From: Halomonas sp. HL-48
Lineage (GTDB): Bacteria; Pseudomonadota; Gammaproteobacteria; Pseudomonadales; Halomonadaceae
Length of the DNA stretch: 64,000 nucleotides
Direction: 5' to 3'
Assembly (NCBI RefSeq): GCF_001314875.1
Contig: NZ_LJZS01000006.1
Location: 1-64,000, forward strand
This document shows, in pieces, positions 7,779-18,328 of the stretch; position 1 is the first letter of the stretch, and each line of letters opens with the position of its first letter. The position numbers were made by a program, and so were the translations under genes. The notes below the pieces were generated by a model, which did not search any database, was not told where the DNA came from, and saw only the letters and a program-made list of their open reading frames with translations.

Positions 7779-9047
7779 ATGGTCAACGAGGCAGCTGCCA
7801 TGCGAGATCGCGGTAGAACACGACGTTTAATGGGATTGGGGGCGCGCACCGGCGGTGCGCTGCTCAAGACGCGCCTGGGTGGCAAGGCGGACTGGCGGGC
7901 ACTCGGCGAAGCGCTGTTTGAGGGGCTTTCCGAGCTCAAGGGCCCGGCCATGAAGCTGGCGCAGATCATGTCCCAGTGGGATGACCTCTTGCCGCCGGAC
8001 CTTGCCGAGGAGCTGTCGCGCCTTCAACGCCAGGCGGAGCCCATGCCCTGGCCACGCATCCGCGAGGCGCTGGTACTGCAGTACGGTGACCTGGATTCGC
8101 ACTTTCGCGAGATCGAAGAGCGGCCCTTTGCCAGCGCTTCCATGGGCCAGGTGCACAAGGCGGTGACCCTTGAGGGCGAGACGGTGGTGCTCAAGGTGCA
8201 GTACCCGGGGCTTGCCGACGTGCTGGAAAGCGACCTCAAACAGGTGAGGCGCATCATGGGGCTGGGCCGCTGGTTCAAAGTGCCCCAGGCGCGACTGGAC
8301 GCGCTGTTTGAAGAGCTGGCGGCGGGGCTGCGCGACGAGCTTGATTACCGCGCCGAGGCCGACGCCATGGCCCGCTATCGCGAACGCTACCAGGCCGATA
8401 GCCGCCTGGTGATCCCAGAGCCACTGTTCGAGCTTTCCGGCGAGCATGTGCTGGCGATGCGCTTTGTGGGCGGCACGCCGCTGCGCGATCTGGAAAGCGC
8501 CGACGACGACACCCGCCAGAAAGTCGCTGTGGCGCTGGCGGATTGGATCACCGAGGAGCTGTTTACCTACGGCGAGCTCCACGCCGACCCCCACGCGGGG
8601 AACTTTGCCGCCGATGAGCAGGGCCGGCTGGTGATTTATGACTTTGGCGCGGTGATTCCGGTGCCGGAGGCGCGTCTTAAAGCGATGATGGAGCTGCTGG
8701 AGGCCACGCTGGCCCACGACCCCATGGCCATGGACGAGGCGCTGGTTCAGATGGGGGGCCGCCAGGGGCAGGGCGCGCCCCTGGCGCTTTACCGCGAATC
8801 CGCCGAGTGCGTCGCCCCGCTATTTGCCCCCGGCGAGCAGGACTTCAGCGACGTCCGCGTTCACCGCCGACTGCGTGAATTGACTCCCAAGGTATGGGCG
8901 GCGATGGATCGCCTCCAGCCGCCCGCCGAGACGTTGCTGCTCTCGCGCGCGTTGAACGGTCACTACTGGAACCTGGTGCGCCTCAAGGCACGGCTGGACA
9001 TGCATACGCGCACCCAGCCGCTGCTGGAGTGGGCAGGTAGAGGTTAG
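7779..9047 (+). CDS. ABC1/UbiB-family atypical kinase (AarF domain)
   Basis: About 422 residues. ABC1 hallmarks are all present: the KxGQ-like element (LKGPAMKLAQIMSQWDDLLP), an Ala-rich nucleotide loop (FASASMGQVHKAV), the lysine of VVLKVQYPG, ELDYRAEADAM, the catalytic-loop analogue HADPHAGNF and the metal-binding DFG in IYDFGAVIP. UbiB relatives are ATPases supporting ubiquinone biosynthesis or quinone/lipid distribution. This protein lacks the two C-terminal transmembrane helices of canonical UbiB, so it is probably a paralogue and not the ubiquinone-operon UbiB. The start is uncertain: GTG 7770, ATG 7779 and ATG 7800 share the frame and none has a strong ribosome-binding site. Confidence 0.85.
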   Translation: MVNEAAAMRDRGRTRRLMGLGARTGGALLKTRLGGKADWRALGEALFEGLSELKGPAMKLAQIMSQWDDLLPPDLAEELSRLQRQAEPMPWPRIREALVLQYGDLDSHFREIEERPFASASMGQVHKAVTLEGETVVLKVQYPGLADVLESDLKQVRRIMGLGRWFKVPQARLDALFEELAAGLRDELDYRAEADAMARYRERYQADSRLVIPEPLFELSGEHVLAMRFVGGTPLRDLESADDDTRQKVAVALADWITEELFTYGELHADPHAGNFAADEQGRLVIYDFGAVIPVPEARLKAMMELLEATLAHDPMAMDEALVQMGGRQGQGAPLALYRESAECVAPLFAPGEQDFSDVRVHRRLRELTPKVWAAMDRLQPPAETLLLSRALNGHYWNLVRLKARLDMHTRTQPLLEWAGRG

Positions 9048-9637
9048 CCAAGGCTCTTTAGCCAGAACACCATCGTCTTGTGGGTTTCCTGCGCCTCACC
9101 GATGTCTTTCCAGGCGAAGGTAGTGGTCAGCTCGCCGTGGCGCTGGTAGCCCTGGGCATGCCAGAAACCGTGCAGCGGGCGATAGTCCGCTGGTTCCGCT
9201 GGATGGCCGCTGGGACGCTCCACGGCGCAGAAGGCGGCGATCTCGAATCCCTGGTATCTGGCATGCGCTTCCCGCTCGGCCATGAACCGCTTGCCAATGC
9301 CCCGGCCACGGTAGTCGCTCAGCAGTACCGATTCGCCGTAGTAGAACACCCGCTCGGGGTCGATGCTGTTGGCCTCAAAGGGGCCGCGAAATTCGTCGAC
9401 TTCGTCCCTCAGCGGCTGCCCGGTGGCCGCGCCTACCAGTGCGTCACCGTCGAAGGCCAGCACGAACAGGCTTGCGGGGTTTTCCGCGTAGCGGCCTAGA
9501 TAGTCTGCTTCGTAGCTCAGATCGCCGTTGTAGAGGTAGGGAAAATCCCGGAATACCCGAATACGAAGCCGCGCAAGCGCGTCCAGATGGGGCGCAATGG
9601 CGTGGCCTTGGCAGGCAGTAAGGGTCAGTTCGTTCAT
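9044..9637 (-). CDS. GNAT-family N-acetyltransferase
   Basis: 197 residues. Motif A of the GNAT fold is seen as VLLSDYRGRGIGKRFM (about residues 100-116), binding the acetyl-CoA pyrophosphate. It is preceded by strand-rich FVLAFDGDALVGAATGQPL and followed by AFCAVERPSGHPAEPADYRPLHGFWHAQGYQ. Substrate unknown. ATG 9637 is preferred because the frame upstream carries no homology. The gene converges with the ABC1 kinase gene and their stop codons overlap by 4 bp. Confidence 0.8.
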   Translation of the reverse strand: MNELTLTACQGHAIAPHLDALARLRIRVFRDFPYLYNGDLSYEADYLGRYAENPASLFVLAFDGDALVGAATGQPLRDEVDEFRGPFEANSIDPERVFYYGESVLLSDYRGRGIGKRFMAEREAHARYQGFEIAAFCAVERPSGHPAEPADYRPLHGFWHAQGYQRHGELTTTFAWKDIGEAQETHKTMVFWLKSLG

Positions 9638-9793
9638 AGCATCGCTCTGAGTGGTTAAAACGCTGCGTGGTGTGATGAATGGCTGCACCCTAGCAGCCCG
9701 TGACGATGACGCCAATCCTCTCTGTGTGCCCCCTGTCGGTCATGCTAAACTATGGCGCTTTTGAATACGGTCTTTAATACAGTGGAGACGGCA

Positions 9794-11623
9794 ATGCTGG
9801 CGGTATGGGTCGATCAGCTGCTGGGATTTGCCTCCGGGGCACTCTCGGCAATCAGGCAACAAGAACATTATCCGGATTTCATGACCTGGGTGCGTGCCGA
9901 AGGGGCGAGTTATTTCAACGACGACCTGGCCACCGCCCAGGCGCTAGCGCCCATTCTGTGGTCGCAAACCCCGCTGGAGCGGCTGGACTTCGCCTGCGAA
10001 CCCCTGGCCACGCCGGGCCGCAACGAGCCCTGCTGGTGTGATTCCGGTCGCAAATTCAAGCAGTGCTGCTCGCAGGTCGAGTTTCCCACGGACATTCCCG
10101 AGCAGATGATGTGGATGCTCTCGCTGCGCGAATGGAAAGGCACGACGTTGAAAGCCGCGCTGGAGAGCCAGCGCGCGCTGCCCCAGGCACTCCTCGAGGC
10201 CGGGCTGATTGCCGCCGAAAGTGGCCAGAGCGGCCGCGCCATGCAGATTCTTGAATCGCTGTTCGACGGCAGCGACTGGTCGCGGCTGCCCGAACAGGCC
10301 GAACCCGCCTTTGAAATTCTGCTGGATATCTATCAGGAGCGCGGCTTTAACCGCAAGCGCGCCGACCTGCTGGATGAAGTGCTCGAACGCGGCCCGCTGT
10401 TCCTCCGGGGCGTGGCGCTGGAGCGGCTGTGCCTGACACACCTGGACAACGACGACCTGGACAGCGCCCGGGCGGCCTTCGTCAAGGCGCAGCAGGCGCT
10501 GCCGGACTCGCCCACGCTTGCCTATATCGAAGCCATGTTGCTGCTTCACGAAGGCCACGAGCGCGAGGCCAAGGAGCGCGCCAACTTCTGGTATCGCCGC
10601 CTGGTTCGCCAGGGCGATCTGGACGAAGAGCAGCTCGACTTCCTCGCGGCGCTGGCGGAAAACCCCGGCGCCACCCTCGCGGATCAGCTGCTCAGCGCCG
10701 AAGAGGACCTGGCAACGCCGCTGATTTCGCTGCAGGCGCTGCTTGCCGCCTTGCCGACTGCACCCAAGATCGACATCCAGCAAGACCCCGAGTCCGGACA
10801 CCTGGCGTACCGCACCAGCGCCCGCGAGGCGACGCTGTTTGCCGCCTGGCATGAGCAGTTTCAGGTGATGGTCGATGACGACGTGGCGCTGGGCTTTCGC
10901 GGTGACCCCTGGGGCAACGCCGTAGAGTGGATGTCGGCACTGTGTGCCCACCCCGAATGGTTGGATGCGCCGCAGGTCGTGCAGGACCTGACCCTGGCCT
11001 TGACCAGCCGGTTCGGCAGCCTGCCGTGGATGGCCCCAAGCCTGCTGGCACCGTTGGCACAGCGACTCTCCCGCTGGCTTTCCCAGGCGCGGGCCGCAGG
11101 CGACGGTAGCCTGCGCTGGGACGATGCCGACAATGCCATATTGCTGCGCATTGGGCTTGCGCTGGTGGTGGGTATGGAGCGGGGCGCGCGTCAGCACTCC
11201 CGCGAGCTGGCCGAGGAACTGCTGGCGATCGACCAGGAGGATAGTCTCGGCCTCAAGGAACTGGTGCTCGATCAGCTGCTGCGCGACGACCGCAATGAAG
11301 AAGCGCTGGCGCTTACCGAGCACGCCCGCGACGACGGCTCTCTGGAACTGGGCCTGCTCATGGGGCGCACGCTGGCACTTTACCGGCTGGGCCACCGCGA
11401 GGCGGCTGAACGTTCGCTCAAGGAAGTCATGGCCCATAACCGCCACACCCTGGACATGATCTGCGCCGAAAACCCACGGCCGGTGATGCCCCACGCCGAC
11501 GGCCAGGTAGACCCCGGTTCCCGGGCCGAGGCCTGGCAGTATCGCACGCTGATGCGCGATCAATGGCGGACGACGCAGGGGGCGCTGGACTGGCTCGACG
11601 CCCATCGCCCCGCGAGTCGTTAA
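9794..11623 (+). CDS. SEC-C metal-binding motif protein with helical repeats
   Basis: 609 residues from ATG 9794, which has GGAG 7 bp upstream (an in-frame ATG at 9752 is less supported). A SEC-C zinc motif occurs near the N-terminus as C80-x-C82-x8-C91-C92 within GRNEPCWCDSGRKFKQCC. Behind it the protein is almost wholly alpha-helical with TPR-like segments (for example ALPDSPTLAYIEAMLLLHEGHEREAKERA and EEALALTEHARDDGSLELGLLMGRTLALYRLGHREAAERSL). SEC-C motifs occur in SecA and in many uncharacterised proteins, where they bind Zn2+ and may contact ribosomes or SecB. No catalytic domain is recognised; the repeats suggest a scaffold or adaptor. Confidence 0.75.
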   Translation: MLAVWVDQLLGFASGALSAIRQQEHYPDFMTWVRAEGASYFNDDLATAQALAPILWSQTPLERLDFACEPLATPGRNEPCWCDSGRKFKQCCSQVEFPTDIPEQMMWMLSLREWKGTTLKAALESQRALPQALLEAGLIAAESGQSGRAMQILESLFDGSDWSRLPEQAEPAFEILLDIYQERGFNRKRADLLDEVLERGPLFLRGVALERLCLTHLDNDDLDSARAAFVKAQQALPDSPTLAYIEAMLLLHEGHEREAKERANFWYRRLVRQGDLDEEQLDFLAALAENPGATLADQLLSAEEDLATPLISLQALLAALPTAPKIDIQQDPESGHLAYRTSAREATLFAAWHEQFQVMVDDDVALGFRGDPWGNAVEWMSALCAHPEWLDAPQVVQDLTLALTSRFGSLPWMAPSLLAPLAQRLSRWLSQARAAGDGSLRWDDADNAILLRIGLALVVGMERGARQHSRELAEELLAIDQEDSLGLKELVLDQLLRDDRNEEALALTEHARDDGSLELGLLMGRTLALYRLGHREAAERSLKEVMAHNRHTLDMICAENPRPVMPHADGQVDPGSRAEAWQYRTLMRDQWRTTQGALDWLDAHRPASR

Positions 11624-12993
11624 GGCTCAGTGCTCGCCAGTCTTGGAGCGGGCACCAGCTGGCGGTCGCGGTTGATCCAGATCGCCAGGGCAATGGCCGG
11701 CAGGCCGAGCAGGGCGGCCAGCACGAAAAAGCTGGCGTAGCCCTGACCGGTGACGACCAGCCCGCCAAAGCCGCTCAGGAACTTGCCGGGTAGCGTCATC
11801 AAGGATGAAAACAGCGCGTACTGGGTCGCAGTGTAGGCGCGCGACGTCAGGCTGGAGAGAAAGGCGATAAACACCGCGCTGGCCAGGCCGTTCGCCAGGT
11901 TGTCGCCGGTAATCGTCAGCACCAGCATGGGCAACTGATTGCCGATCAGCGCCAGGGCCGCAAACAGCAGGTTAGTGACCATCACGATGCCCGCGCCGAA
12001 AATCAGCAGCGGCCCAATGCCGTAGCGTGCCACCAGCAGCCCGCCGAGAATTCCCCCCGCAATACTCATCACAATACCGAACACATTGGTCACGTTAGCG
12101 ATGGTTTCCAGCGAGAACCCCAGATCGATATACAGCGGGTTGGCCATTGAGGCCATGGCTAGATCGCTGATGCGAAACACCCCGATAAACACCAGCAGCC
12201 ACAGCGCCTTGACCCCGTAGCGAGTGAAGAAGTCGGTGAACGGGCAGACAATGGCGCCTATCACCCAGGCCCCGATACGGCGCAACAGTTTGGGCTGGCC
12301 CCGGCTGGCGCGGATAAAGGCACGGACTTTGGGCTCATGAATTAACTGCACGGCTAACGAGGTGCGTTTGGGTTCTGGACGTATCAGTACCGTGATCACG
12401 CCAACCCCAACCAGCGCCGCCATGGTGAGGTAAGCCACCTGCCACGACACGGCTGAGGCGACATACAGCGCCAGCGCCCCGGCGGCAATCAACCCGCCGC
12501 GATAGCCAATGATGTAGGTAGACGCCATGGCCGCCTGTACGTCGTCCTCGGCGGATTCGATACGAAAGGCATCGATGGCGATGTCCTGGGTGGCGGAACC
12601 GAAGGCCACCACCAATGCAAAGGCCGCGACCCAGCCAAGATTACCTACCGGGTCGAGCCCGGCGAGGCCGACGAGCCCGCCGGCGATCATCGCCTGGGCG
12701 AGCAGCATCCAGCCGCGGCGTTGGCCGAAGTGGCGGGTGAGCACCGGCAGCGCCAGGCGATCGACCACCGGGGCCCAGAAGAACTTGATCGAGTAGAGCA
12801 TGCCGATCCAGGCGAAAAAGCCGATCGCCGCGACCTCCACGCCGTCGCTACGCAGCCAGGCGGAGAGCGTCGAGAACACCAGCAAAAAGGGCAGCCCGGC
12901 AGAAAACCCTAAAAACAGCATGGTAATGACCGGTGCGCGCAGATAAATCGCCAGGGCAGCGCGCCAGCTGCGCTGGGGAGTGGGGATGGGCAT
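11620..12993 (-). CDS. ampG: AmpG-type muropeptide permease (MFS)
   Basis: 457 residues with 12 or more predicted transmembrane helices. The AmpG pattern is clear from the start: VITMLFLGFSAGLPFLLVFSTLSAWLR, AWIGMLYSIKFFWAPVVDRL, GQRRGWMLLAQAMI and GSATQDIAIDAFRIE. AmpG imports GlcNAc-1,6-anhydroMurNAc peptides from the periplasm for cell-wall recycling and, in species with AmpR/AmpC, feeds the beta-lactamase induction signal. The gene converges on the SEC-C gene, with stops overlapping by 4 bp. A conserved length and intact motifs suggest it is functional. Confidence 0.9.
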   Translation of the reverse strand: MPIPTPQRSWRAALAIYLRAPVITMLFLGFSAGLPFLLVFSTLSAWLRSDGVEVAAIGFFAWIGMLYSIKFFWAPVVDRLALPVLTRHFGQRRGWMLLAQAMIAGGLVGLAGLDPVGNLGWVAAFALVVAFGSATQDIAIDAFRIESAEDDVQAAMASTYIIGYRGGLIAAGALALYVASAVSWQVAYLTMAALVGVGVITVLIRPEPKRTSLAVQLIHEPKVRAFIRASRGQPKLLRRIGAWVIGAIVCPFTDFFTRYGVKALWLLVFIGVFRISDLAMASMANPLYIDLGFSLETIANVTNVFGIVMSIAGGILGGLLVARYGIGPLLIFGAGIVMVTNLLFAALALIGNQLPMLVLTITGDNLANGLASAVFIAFLSSLTSRAYTATQYALFSSLMTLPGKFLSGFGGLVVTGQGYASFFVLAALLGLPAIALAIWINRDRQLVPAPRLASTEP

Positions 12994-13091
12994 TCAGGGT
13001 GACTCCTGGGTAAGACGGTGACAATGGCCTAATGATAAGCTATGCCCACGCTTGGACACACAGGCGACAGCTTACCGGAGAGGAGTTTTGT

Positions 13092-13610
13092 ATGTCGATT
13101 TCAGCGCATCACGTGGTGACTCTGCACTATGTCTTGAAAGACGTGTTGAGCGACGGCGGCGAGCAGGTGCTCGATGACTCCCGGTCACGGGATAAACCGC
13201 TCGAGTATCTGCACGGTCACGATAATATCCTGCCGGGGCTGGAAAACGCCCTCGAAGGCCAGGCGGAGGGCGCCGAGCTTAGCGTGACCCTCGCCCCTGC
13301 CGAGGCCTATGGGCTGTATAACGATGCGCTGGTGCAAACGGTGACGCGCGCCTCCTTTGGCAATGCAGACCTCAGCGTCGGCAGCCGTTTTCAGACCGAG
13401 GGCGAAGCCGGTCCGCAGATCGTCACTGTGCTCGATATCGACGCAGACCAAGTCACGGTGGATACCAACCATCCCCTGGCGGGGCATACCCTGCGCTACC
13501 AGGTAAGGGTGCTGACTATTCGCGAGGCGACGCGAGCCGAATTAGCCAAGGGCCACCCATTGCCCCCAGGTACGGAACACAGCAAGGTGGAAGATCGTAA
13601 GGTGTTGTAG
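13092..13610 (+). CDS. slyD: FKBP-type peptidyl-prolyl isomerase, SlyD-like
   Basis: 172 residues from ATG 13092, with GAGAGGAG just upstream. The order is FKBP strand (HVVTLHYVLKD), FKBP core residues (EYLHGHDNILPGLENALEGQAEGA), an inserted-in-flap (IF) chaperone domain (AYGLYNDALVQTVTRASFG through DQVTVDTNHPLAGHTLRYQV), then the closing FKBP strand. NPLAG is NHPLAGH here, the SlyD/FklB-like signature. Unlike E. coli SlyD it has no His/Cys-rich nickel-binding tail; it ends ELAKGHPLPPGTEHSKVEDRKVL, so a nickel-chaperone role is unlikely. Expected role: prolyl isomerisation and folding assistance in the cytoplasm. FkpB is a less likely label. Confidence 0.85.
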   Translation: MSISAHHVVTLHYVLKDVLSDGGEQVLDDSRSRDKPLEYLHGHDNILPGLENALEGQAEGAELSVTLAPAEAYGLYNDALVQTVTRASFGNADLSVGSRFQTEGEAGPQIVTVLDIDADQVTVDTNHPLAGHTLRYQVRVLTIREATRAELAKGHPLPPGTEHSKVEDRKVL

Positions 13611-13700
13611 CGCCGTTAATCCGTTGACTAGCAAGCCAGCGCTGACTGGTTTACAGTTTTTACCGTAAACCTGGGGCGATGACACAGGAGATACTGCCGG

Positions 13701-16028
13701 ATGCAACTTGCCTTATTGATGGGATTTTTGATGGCGGCGGTAGCTCCGCTGTTGCATCGCTGGTTCGGTGACCAGACGGCACGTGTCATGGCGGCGTATC
13801 CCGCCTTTCTGGCGGTCTGGTTGCTGGGCATGGCTCCCGAGATACTCGCCGGCGAGTCGCTGCTGCTGGAGTGGGCCTGGGTGCCGGGGCTCGATATTAG
13901 CCTGACCTTCTTTATCGACGGGCTGTCTTGGCTGTTTGCCATGCTGATCACCGTGATCGGCGCTCTGGTGTTGGTCTACGCGGGTGAGTACCTGCGGGGC
14001 CATCGTGATCTTGCCCGTTTCCTGGTGATTATCACCGCCTTTATGATGTCGATGCTGGGCCTGGTGCTTGCCGACAACCTGGTGACGCTATTCGTTTTCT
14101 GGGAGCTCACCAGCATCACCTCCTATCTGCTGATCGGTTTCAACCACACCGACCCAGAGGCCAGAAAGTCGGCGTTGCAGGGATTATTCGTTACTGCGGG
14201 CGGGGGCTTGGCCCTGCTTGCTGGCTTCGCCATGCTGGGGGTGGCTGGCGATAGCTGGTCACTCGTTGAGCTCAACAATCAGGGAGACGCCCTGCGCGAA
14301 CATGCCCTCTACGCGCCGCTGCTGGTCTGCGTATTGCTAGGCGCTTTCACCAAGTCGGCCCAGTTTCCTTTCCATTTCTGGTTGCCCAACGCCATGGCGG
14401 CGCCCACCCCGGTCTCCGCTTATCTGCACTCGGCGACCATGGTCAAGGCAGGCATCTACCTGCTGGCGCGCCTGCATCCCTCGCTGGGCGGGACCGAACT
14501 TTGGGTGATCACCCTGTCGTTGGTGGGTGCGCTGACCATGGCCACCGGGGCCTTCTTGGCCATCCAGCACACCAATATCAAGAAGTTGCTGGCCTATTCC
14601 ACGGTAATGGCGCTGGGCACCCTGACCATGCTGTTGGGCATCGGCACAGAGTATGCCCTGACCGCCTTCGTGGTCTTTCTGCTCGCCCATTCACTTTATA
14701 AGGGGGCGCTGTTCATGGTTGCCGGCATCCTCGACCACGAGACCGGCACCAAGGACGTCACCGCTATGGGCGGCTTGCGCCAATTAATGCCGCGCACCGC
14801 CGTGGTCGCCGCGGTGGCGGCAGTTTCCCTTGCGGGCCTGCCGCCGTTGCTTGGCTTCCTGGGCAAGGAATTAATGTTCGAGTCGGTGCTTGAGGCCGAG
14901 GCGTGGCGCTGGGTGATCCTGCTGTTGGCCTTCACAGCGGCCTTCCTGACGCTGGCGGTGGCGGCCATTGTAGTGCTGCGCCCCTTTGCCGGAGCGCGTC
15001 GGGAGACGCCCAGCGCGCCCCATGACCCACCCCTGGGCATGCTTGTCGGGCCGGCGCTGTTGGCCGGGCTGTCGCTGGTTTTCGGTCTGGCGCCTGGCCT
15101 GCTGGATGGCCTGGTATCGGCCACTGCCTCGGGGATCGGCACGGCTGAGGTGTCGGCGCAACTGGCGCTGTGGCACGGGGTCAATCTGCCGCTGATACTG
15201 TCGCTTTTGAGCCTGGCGTTGGGCATCCTGGTATTCCGCCACTGGGATCGAGTGCGCGCCGTCCTGGCGAGGTTGGAACCCATCATGGCCCGTGGCCCCG
15301 AGGCCGGCTATGAGGCGATGATGCGTGGCCTGGTGGCGGTCGCCGAAGGGCAGACGCGGGTGCTGCAGAATGGTTACATCCGCAACTACCTTGTGATGAC
15401 CCTGCTGGTACTGTTGGGCCTTGTAGGGCATGCGCTGTTTTTCCGGCATTCGCCGAGCTTTCCTTTCTCGGTGGACGCCTATTTCCATGAGGTGGTCACC
15501 GCGGGTCTGATGGTGGCCGGCGCGGTAACGGCCTGCGTGATGCGCTCGCGCCTGGCCGCGGTGGCCGCGGTGGGGATCATGGGCTTCTCCATCGCCCTGA
15601 CTTTCGTGCTGTTCAGCGCGCCTGACCTGGCCATCACCCAACTGCTGGTGGAGACACTGACGGTGATCCTGCTGGTCCTGGTGCTGTTTCGCCTGCCCCG
15701 TTTCGCCACGCTTTCCACCACGGCGGAGCGCCTGCGCGATCTGGTGGTCGCCTGTCTGATGGGCACCATGGTCACGCTGCTGATGCTCTCGGTGTTGGGT
15801 GGCGAGCGGCTGCCGAGGATTTCCGACTACATGGTCGAGAACAGCCAGCCGCTGGGCCATGGCCACAACATCGTCAACGTCATCCTGGTCGACTTCCGGG
15901 CACTGGACACCTTGGGGGAAATGTTCGTATTGGCCCTCGCGGCCATGGGGGTCTATGCCATGATGCGCTTCCACGCTGAGGACTACGACGCCAAGCCATC
16001 GACCCTGCCGGAGAGATACGATGATTAA
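13701..16028 (+). CDS. mrpA: Mrp Na+/H+ antiporter subunit A
   Basis: 775 residues, about 20 transmembrane helices. It is related to NuoL: an early [14 protein letters not shown] stretch, [39 protein letters not shown] (about residues 217-256) and broken helices around [18 protein letters not shown]. The C-terminal part carries the MrpA-specific DUF4040/MnhB-like domain ([46 protein letters not shown]). ATG 13701 has AGGAGA upstream. It heads a seven-gene operon with overlapping frames; the complex exchanges cytoplasmic Na+ for protons across the inner membrane, central to salt and alkali tolerance. Confidence 0.93.
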   Translation: MQLALLMGFLMAAVAPLLHRWFGDQTARVMAAYPAFLAVWLLGMAPEILAGESLLLEWAWVPGLDISLTFFIDGLSWLFAMLITVIGALVLVYAGEYLRGHRDLARFLVIITAFMMSMLGLVLADNLVTLFVFWELTSITSYLLIGFNHTDPEARKSALQGLFVTAGGGLALLAGFAMLGVAGDSWSLVELNNQGDALREHALYAPLLVCVLLGAFTKSAQFPFHFWLPNAMAAPTPVSAYLHSATMVKAGIYLLARLHPSLGGTELWVITLSLVGALTMATGAFLAIQHTNIKKLLAYSTVMALGTLTMLLGIGTEYALTAFVVFLLAHSLYKGALFMVAGILDHETGTKDVTAMGGLRQLMPRTAVVAAVAAVSLAGLPPLLGFLGKELMFESVLEAEAWRWVILLLAFTAAFLTLAVAAIVVLRPFAGARRETPSAPHDPPLGMLVGPALLAGLSLVFGLAPGLLDGLVSATASGIGTAEVSAQLALWHGVNLPLILSLLSLALGILVFRHWDRVRAVLARLEPIMARGPEAGYEAMMRGLVAVAEGQTRVLQNGYIRNYLVMTLLVLLGLVGHALFFRHSPSFPFSVDAYFHEVVTAGLMVAGAVTACVMRSRLAAVAAVGIMGFSIALTFVLFSAPDLAITQLLVETLTVILLVLVLFRLPRFATLSTTAERLRDLVVACLMGTMVTLLMLSVLGGERLPRISDYMVENSQPLGHGHNIVNVILVDFRALDTLGEMFVLALAAMGVYAMMRFHAEDYDAKPSTLPERYDD

Positions 16029-16479
16029 ACCGGGCACGCTGATCCTCACCGTCGCCGCGCGGCTGTTGATGCCGTTGCAGCTGCTGTTTTCGGTGTTTTT
16101 ATTGCTGCGCGGCCACGACGAGCCGGGCGGCGGTTTCATCGCCGGCCTGGTAGCGGCGGGGGCCTTCGCGCTTTACCTCTTCGCCTTCGGGCGTCGGGCC
16201 ATGCACGCCATTCTCAAGGTCTCGCCGCGCGATCTGGTCGGTATGGGCCTGCTGCTGGGGGTGCTGTCGACGTTGCCTGCCTGGTGGGTCGGTGACCCTT
16301 TCTTTACCGCCCAGTGGTGGACCATTCCGATCATCGACTTCAAGGCCTCGACGCCGCTGATCTTCGACATTGGCGTCTATCTGGTGGTGCTGGGCTCGGT
16401 GCTCACCGCTATCAGTGCTTTGATCAAGACCGACCAAGAAGACCAACCCGACCCTGAGGAGGCCACATGGAACCATTGA
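16021..16479 (+). CDS. mrpB: Mrp Na+/H+ antiporter subunit B
   Basis: 152 residues with about four transmembrane helices. MnhB domain residues [37 protein letters not shown] (about 21-58) include the family-typical [12 protein letters not shown] 16021 overlaps the mrpA stop by 8 bp, implying translational coupling. The subunit is required for Mrp complex assembly and transport rather than carrying a separate activity. Confidence 0.92.
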   Translation: MIKPGTLILTVAARLLMPLQLLFSVFLLLRGHDEPGGGFIAGLVAAGAFALYLFAFGRRAMHAILKVSPRDLVGMGLLLGVLSTLPAWWVGDPFFTAQWWTIPIIDFKASTPLIFDIGVYLVVLGSVLTAISALIKTDQEDQPDPEEATWNH

Positions 16480-16814
16480 TGGCTGTGTCCATCGGCGTCC
16501 TGTTCGCCACCGCCATCTACATGATGCTGCGCCGCTCCATCGTCAAGCTGGTGATCGGCCTGATGCTGCTGTCCAATGCGGCCAACCTGTTGATCTTTGT
16601 CACCGCAGGCATGACCCGCGGCGCACCGCCGTTGGTCCCCCCGGGCATGAGCGCCCCTGAGGGGGTGGTCGCCGACCCGCTGCCCCAGGCCCTGGTACTT
16701 ACCGCCATCGTCATCGCCTTCGGCGTACTGTCCTTCGCAGTGGTGCTGGTGCGTCGCGCCTGGGAGATCGTACGCGCCGATGACCTGGATAAGATGAAGG
16801 ATACCGACACGTGA
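16467..16814 (+). CDS. mrpC: Mrp Na+/H+ antiporter subunit C (NuoK-like)
   Basis: 115 residues with three transmembrane helices, homologous to the NuoK subunit of complex [30 protein letters not shown] and [26 protein letters not shown], which carries the conserved Glu-substituting ALVLTAIVI motif of MnhC. Its start overlaps the mrpB frame by 13 bp and its TGA is shared with the mrpD start (TGATG at 16812-16816). It is an obligatory membrane subunit of the antiporter. Confidence 0.92.
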   Translation: MEPLMAVSIGVLFATAIYMMLRRSIVKLVIGLMLLSNAANLLIFVTAGMTRGAPPLVPPGMSAPEGVVADPLPQALVLTAIVIAFGVLSFAVVLVRRAWEIVRADDLDKMKDTDT

Positions 16815-18328
16815 TGCCCCAAATCGCGCTGCCCATCCTGATCCCGCTATTCGCCGGCGCGGTGTCGCTGATGTTCTGGCGTTCGCGGGGCATGCAACGC
16901 TTCGTCGCCGTGGCCGGTACCGGTGGCCTGCTGATCACCGCCATCTGGTTGCTGGCCACGGTGAATCGCGAGGGCATCCTGGTGATGCACATGGGCGACT
17001 GGCAGGCACCCTTTGGTATCAGCCTGGTGGCCGACCTGCTGGGTGCCATCATGGTGGTGCTCACCGGGATCATCGGCTTTGCCGTGGCACTTTATTCGCT
17101 TGCCACCACCGGGCGAGGCCACGAAAAATTTGGTTACTTCCCGCTGATGCATCTGCTGCTGGCCGGGGTGGTCGGCGCCTTCCTCACCGGCGACATCTTC
17201 AACCTTTACGTCTGGTTCGAGGTAATGCTGGTGGCGTCCTTCGCGCTGCTGATCCTCGGCAGCGAGAAGGCGCAGATGGAGGGCGCGATCAAGTACGTGA
17301 CCCTGAACCTGGTGTCCTCGGTGATCTTCCTGGTGGCCGTGGGCCTGCTCTACGGCATGGTCGGTACCCTCAACATGGCCGACATCGCCCGGCGTATCGC
17401 AACGCTTGAAGACACTGGCATGGTCGATGTCCTGGCGATGATGTTCATGGTGGCCTTCGGCATCAAGGCGGCGGCTTTCCCGCTGTTCTTCTGGTTGCCG
17501 GCTTCCTACCACACGCCGCCTGTAGCGGTGTCGGCGCTATTCGCCGGGCTGCTCACCAAGGTGGGGGTCTACGCGCTGTATCGGGTGTTCACGCTGATTT
17601 TCAACCAGAGCCCCGGCTATACCCATGAGATCTTGCTCTGGGGGGCGGGGCTGACCATGCTTTCCGGGGTGTTGGGCGCAGCGGCCCAGTATGAGTTCCG
17701 GCGTATCCTGTCGTTCCATATCGTCAGCCAGATTGGCTACATGATCCTGGGCCTTGCGCTGTTCACGCCTTTGGCAATCATCGGCGGGGTCTTCTATATC
17801 ATGCACCACATCATTGTGAAGACGAATCTCTTCCTTGTCAGCGGCATCGTGCGCCGCCTGCGCGGGACCTACCAGCTCAAGCAGCTGGGCGGACTGTATC
17901 GCAGTCATCCCTGGCTGGCCGTGCTGTTCTTGATCCCGGCGCTTTCGCTGGCGGGCATGCCGCCGTTGTCCGGCTTCTTCGCCAAGTTCATCGTGATCCG
18001 TGCGGGCGTCGAGGCTGAAGCCTGGGGGGTGACCTTTATTGCGTTGCTGGTCGGCCTGCTGACCCTGTATTCGATGGTCAAGATATGGAACGAGGTATTC
18101 TGGAAGGATGCCCCGGAGGAAGGCGAGGTCGATCCCTACCCGGCGGTGGGCCAGCGCGAGATGTGGCTGATGACCGCGCCCGCGGTGGGGCTGGCGCTGT
18201 GCACCTTGTTCATCGGCCTCAACGCCGAGCCCATCTATGCCCTGGCCGAGGCCTCGGCGAACGAGTTGCTCGATCCGTCTCGCTACATCGAGGCGGTGCT
18301 GGGCGAAAGTGAGGAGGTGATACCATGA
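16814..18328 (+). CDS. mrpD: Mrp Na+/H+ antiporter subunit D
   Basis: 504 residues, about 14 transmembrane helices, related to NuoM/NuoN. Seen motifs include [60 protein letters not shown] (about residues 217-256) with the channel lysine, and [24 protein letters not shown] 16814 overlaps the mrpC stop; GTG 16811 is an alternative one codon earlier. The gene ends inside the start codon of mrpE (ATGA at 18325-18328). MrpD together with MrpA forms the ion-translocating core. Confidence 0.93.
   Translation: MPQIALPILIPLFAGAVSLMFWRSRGMQRFVAVAGTGGLLITAIWLLATVNREGILVMHMGDWQAPFGISLVADLLGAIMVVLTGIIGFAVALYSLATTGRGHEKFGYFPLMHLLLAGVVGAFLTGDIFNLYVWFEVMLVASFALLILGSEKAQMEGAIKYVTLNLVSSVIFLVAVGLLYGMVGTLNMADIARRIATLEDTGMVDVLAMMFMVAFGIKAAAFPLFFWLPASYHTPPVAVSALFAGLLTKVGVYALYRVFTLIFNQSPGYTHEILLWGAGLTMLSGVLGAAAQYEFRRILSFHIVSQIGYMILGLALFTPLAIIGGVFYIMHHIIVKTNLFLVSGIVRRLRGTYQLKQLGGLYRSHPWLAVLFLIPALSLAGMPPLSGFFAKFIVIRAGVEAEAWGVTFIALLVGLLTLYSMVKIWNEVFWKDAPEEGEVDPYPAVGQREMWLMTAPAVGLALCTLFIGLNAEPIYALAEASANELLDPSRYIEAVLGESEEVIP

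Noticed and set aside
9944..11605. 553-codon open frame on the minus strand across the SEC-C gene
   Set aside because: It is a high-GC antisense shadow; no domain is recognisable, and the plus-strand frame has the SEC-C motif and a ribosome-binding site.
14871..16139. 422-codon minus-strand frame opposite mrpA
   Set aside because: Antisense of a highly conserved membrane protein, rich in His/Gln/Arg as expected for complement of hydrophobic codons.
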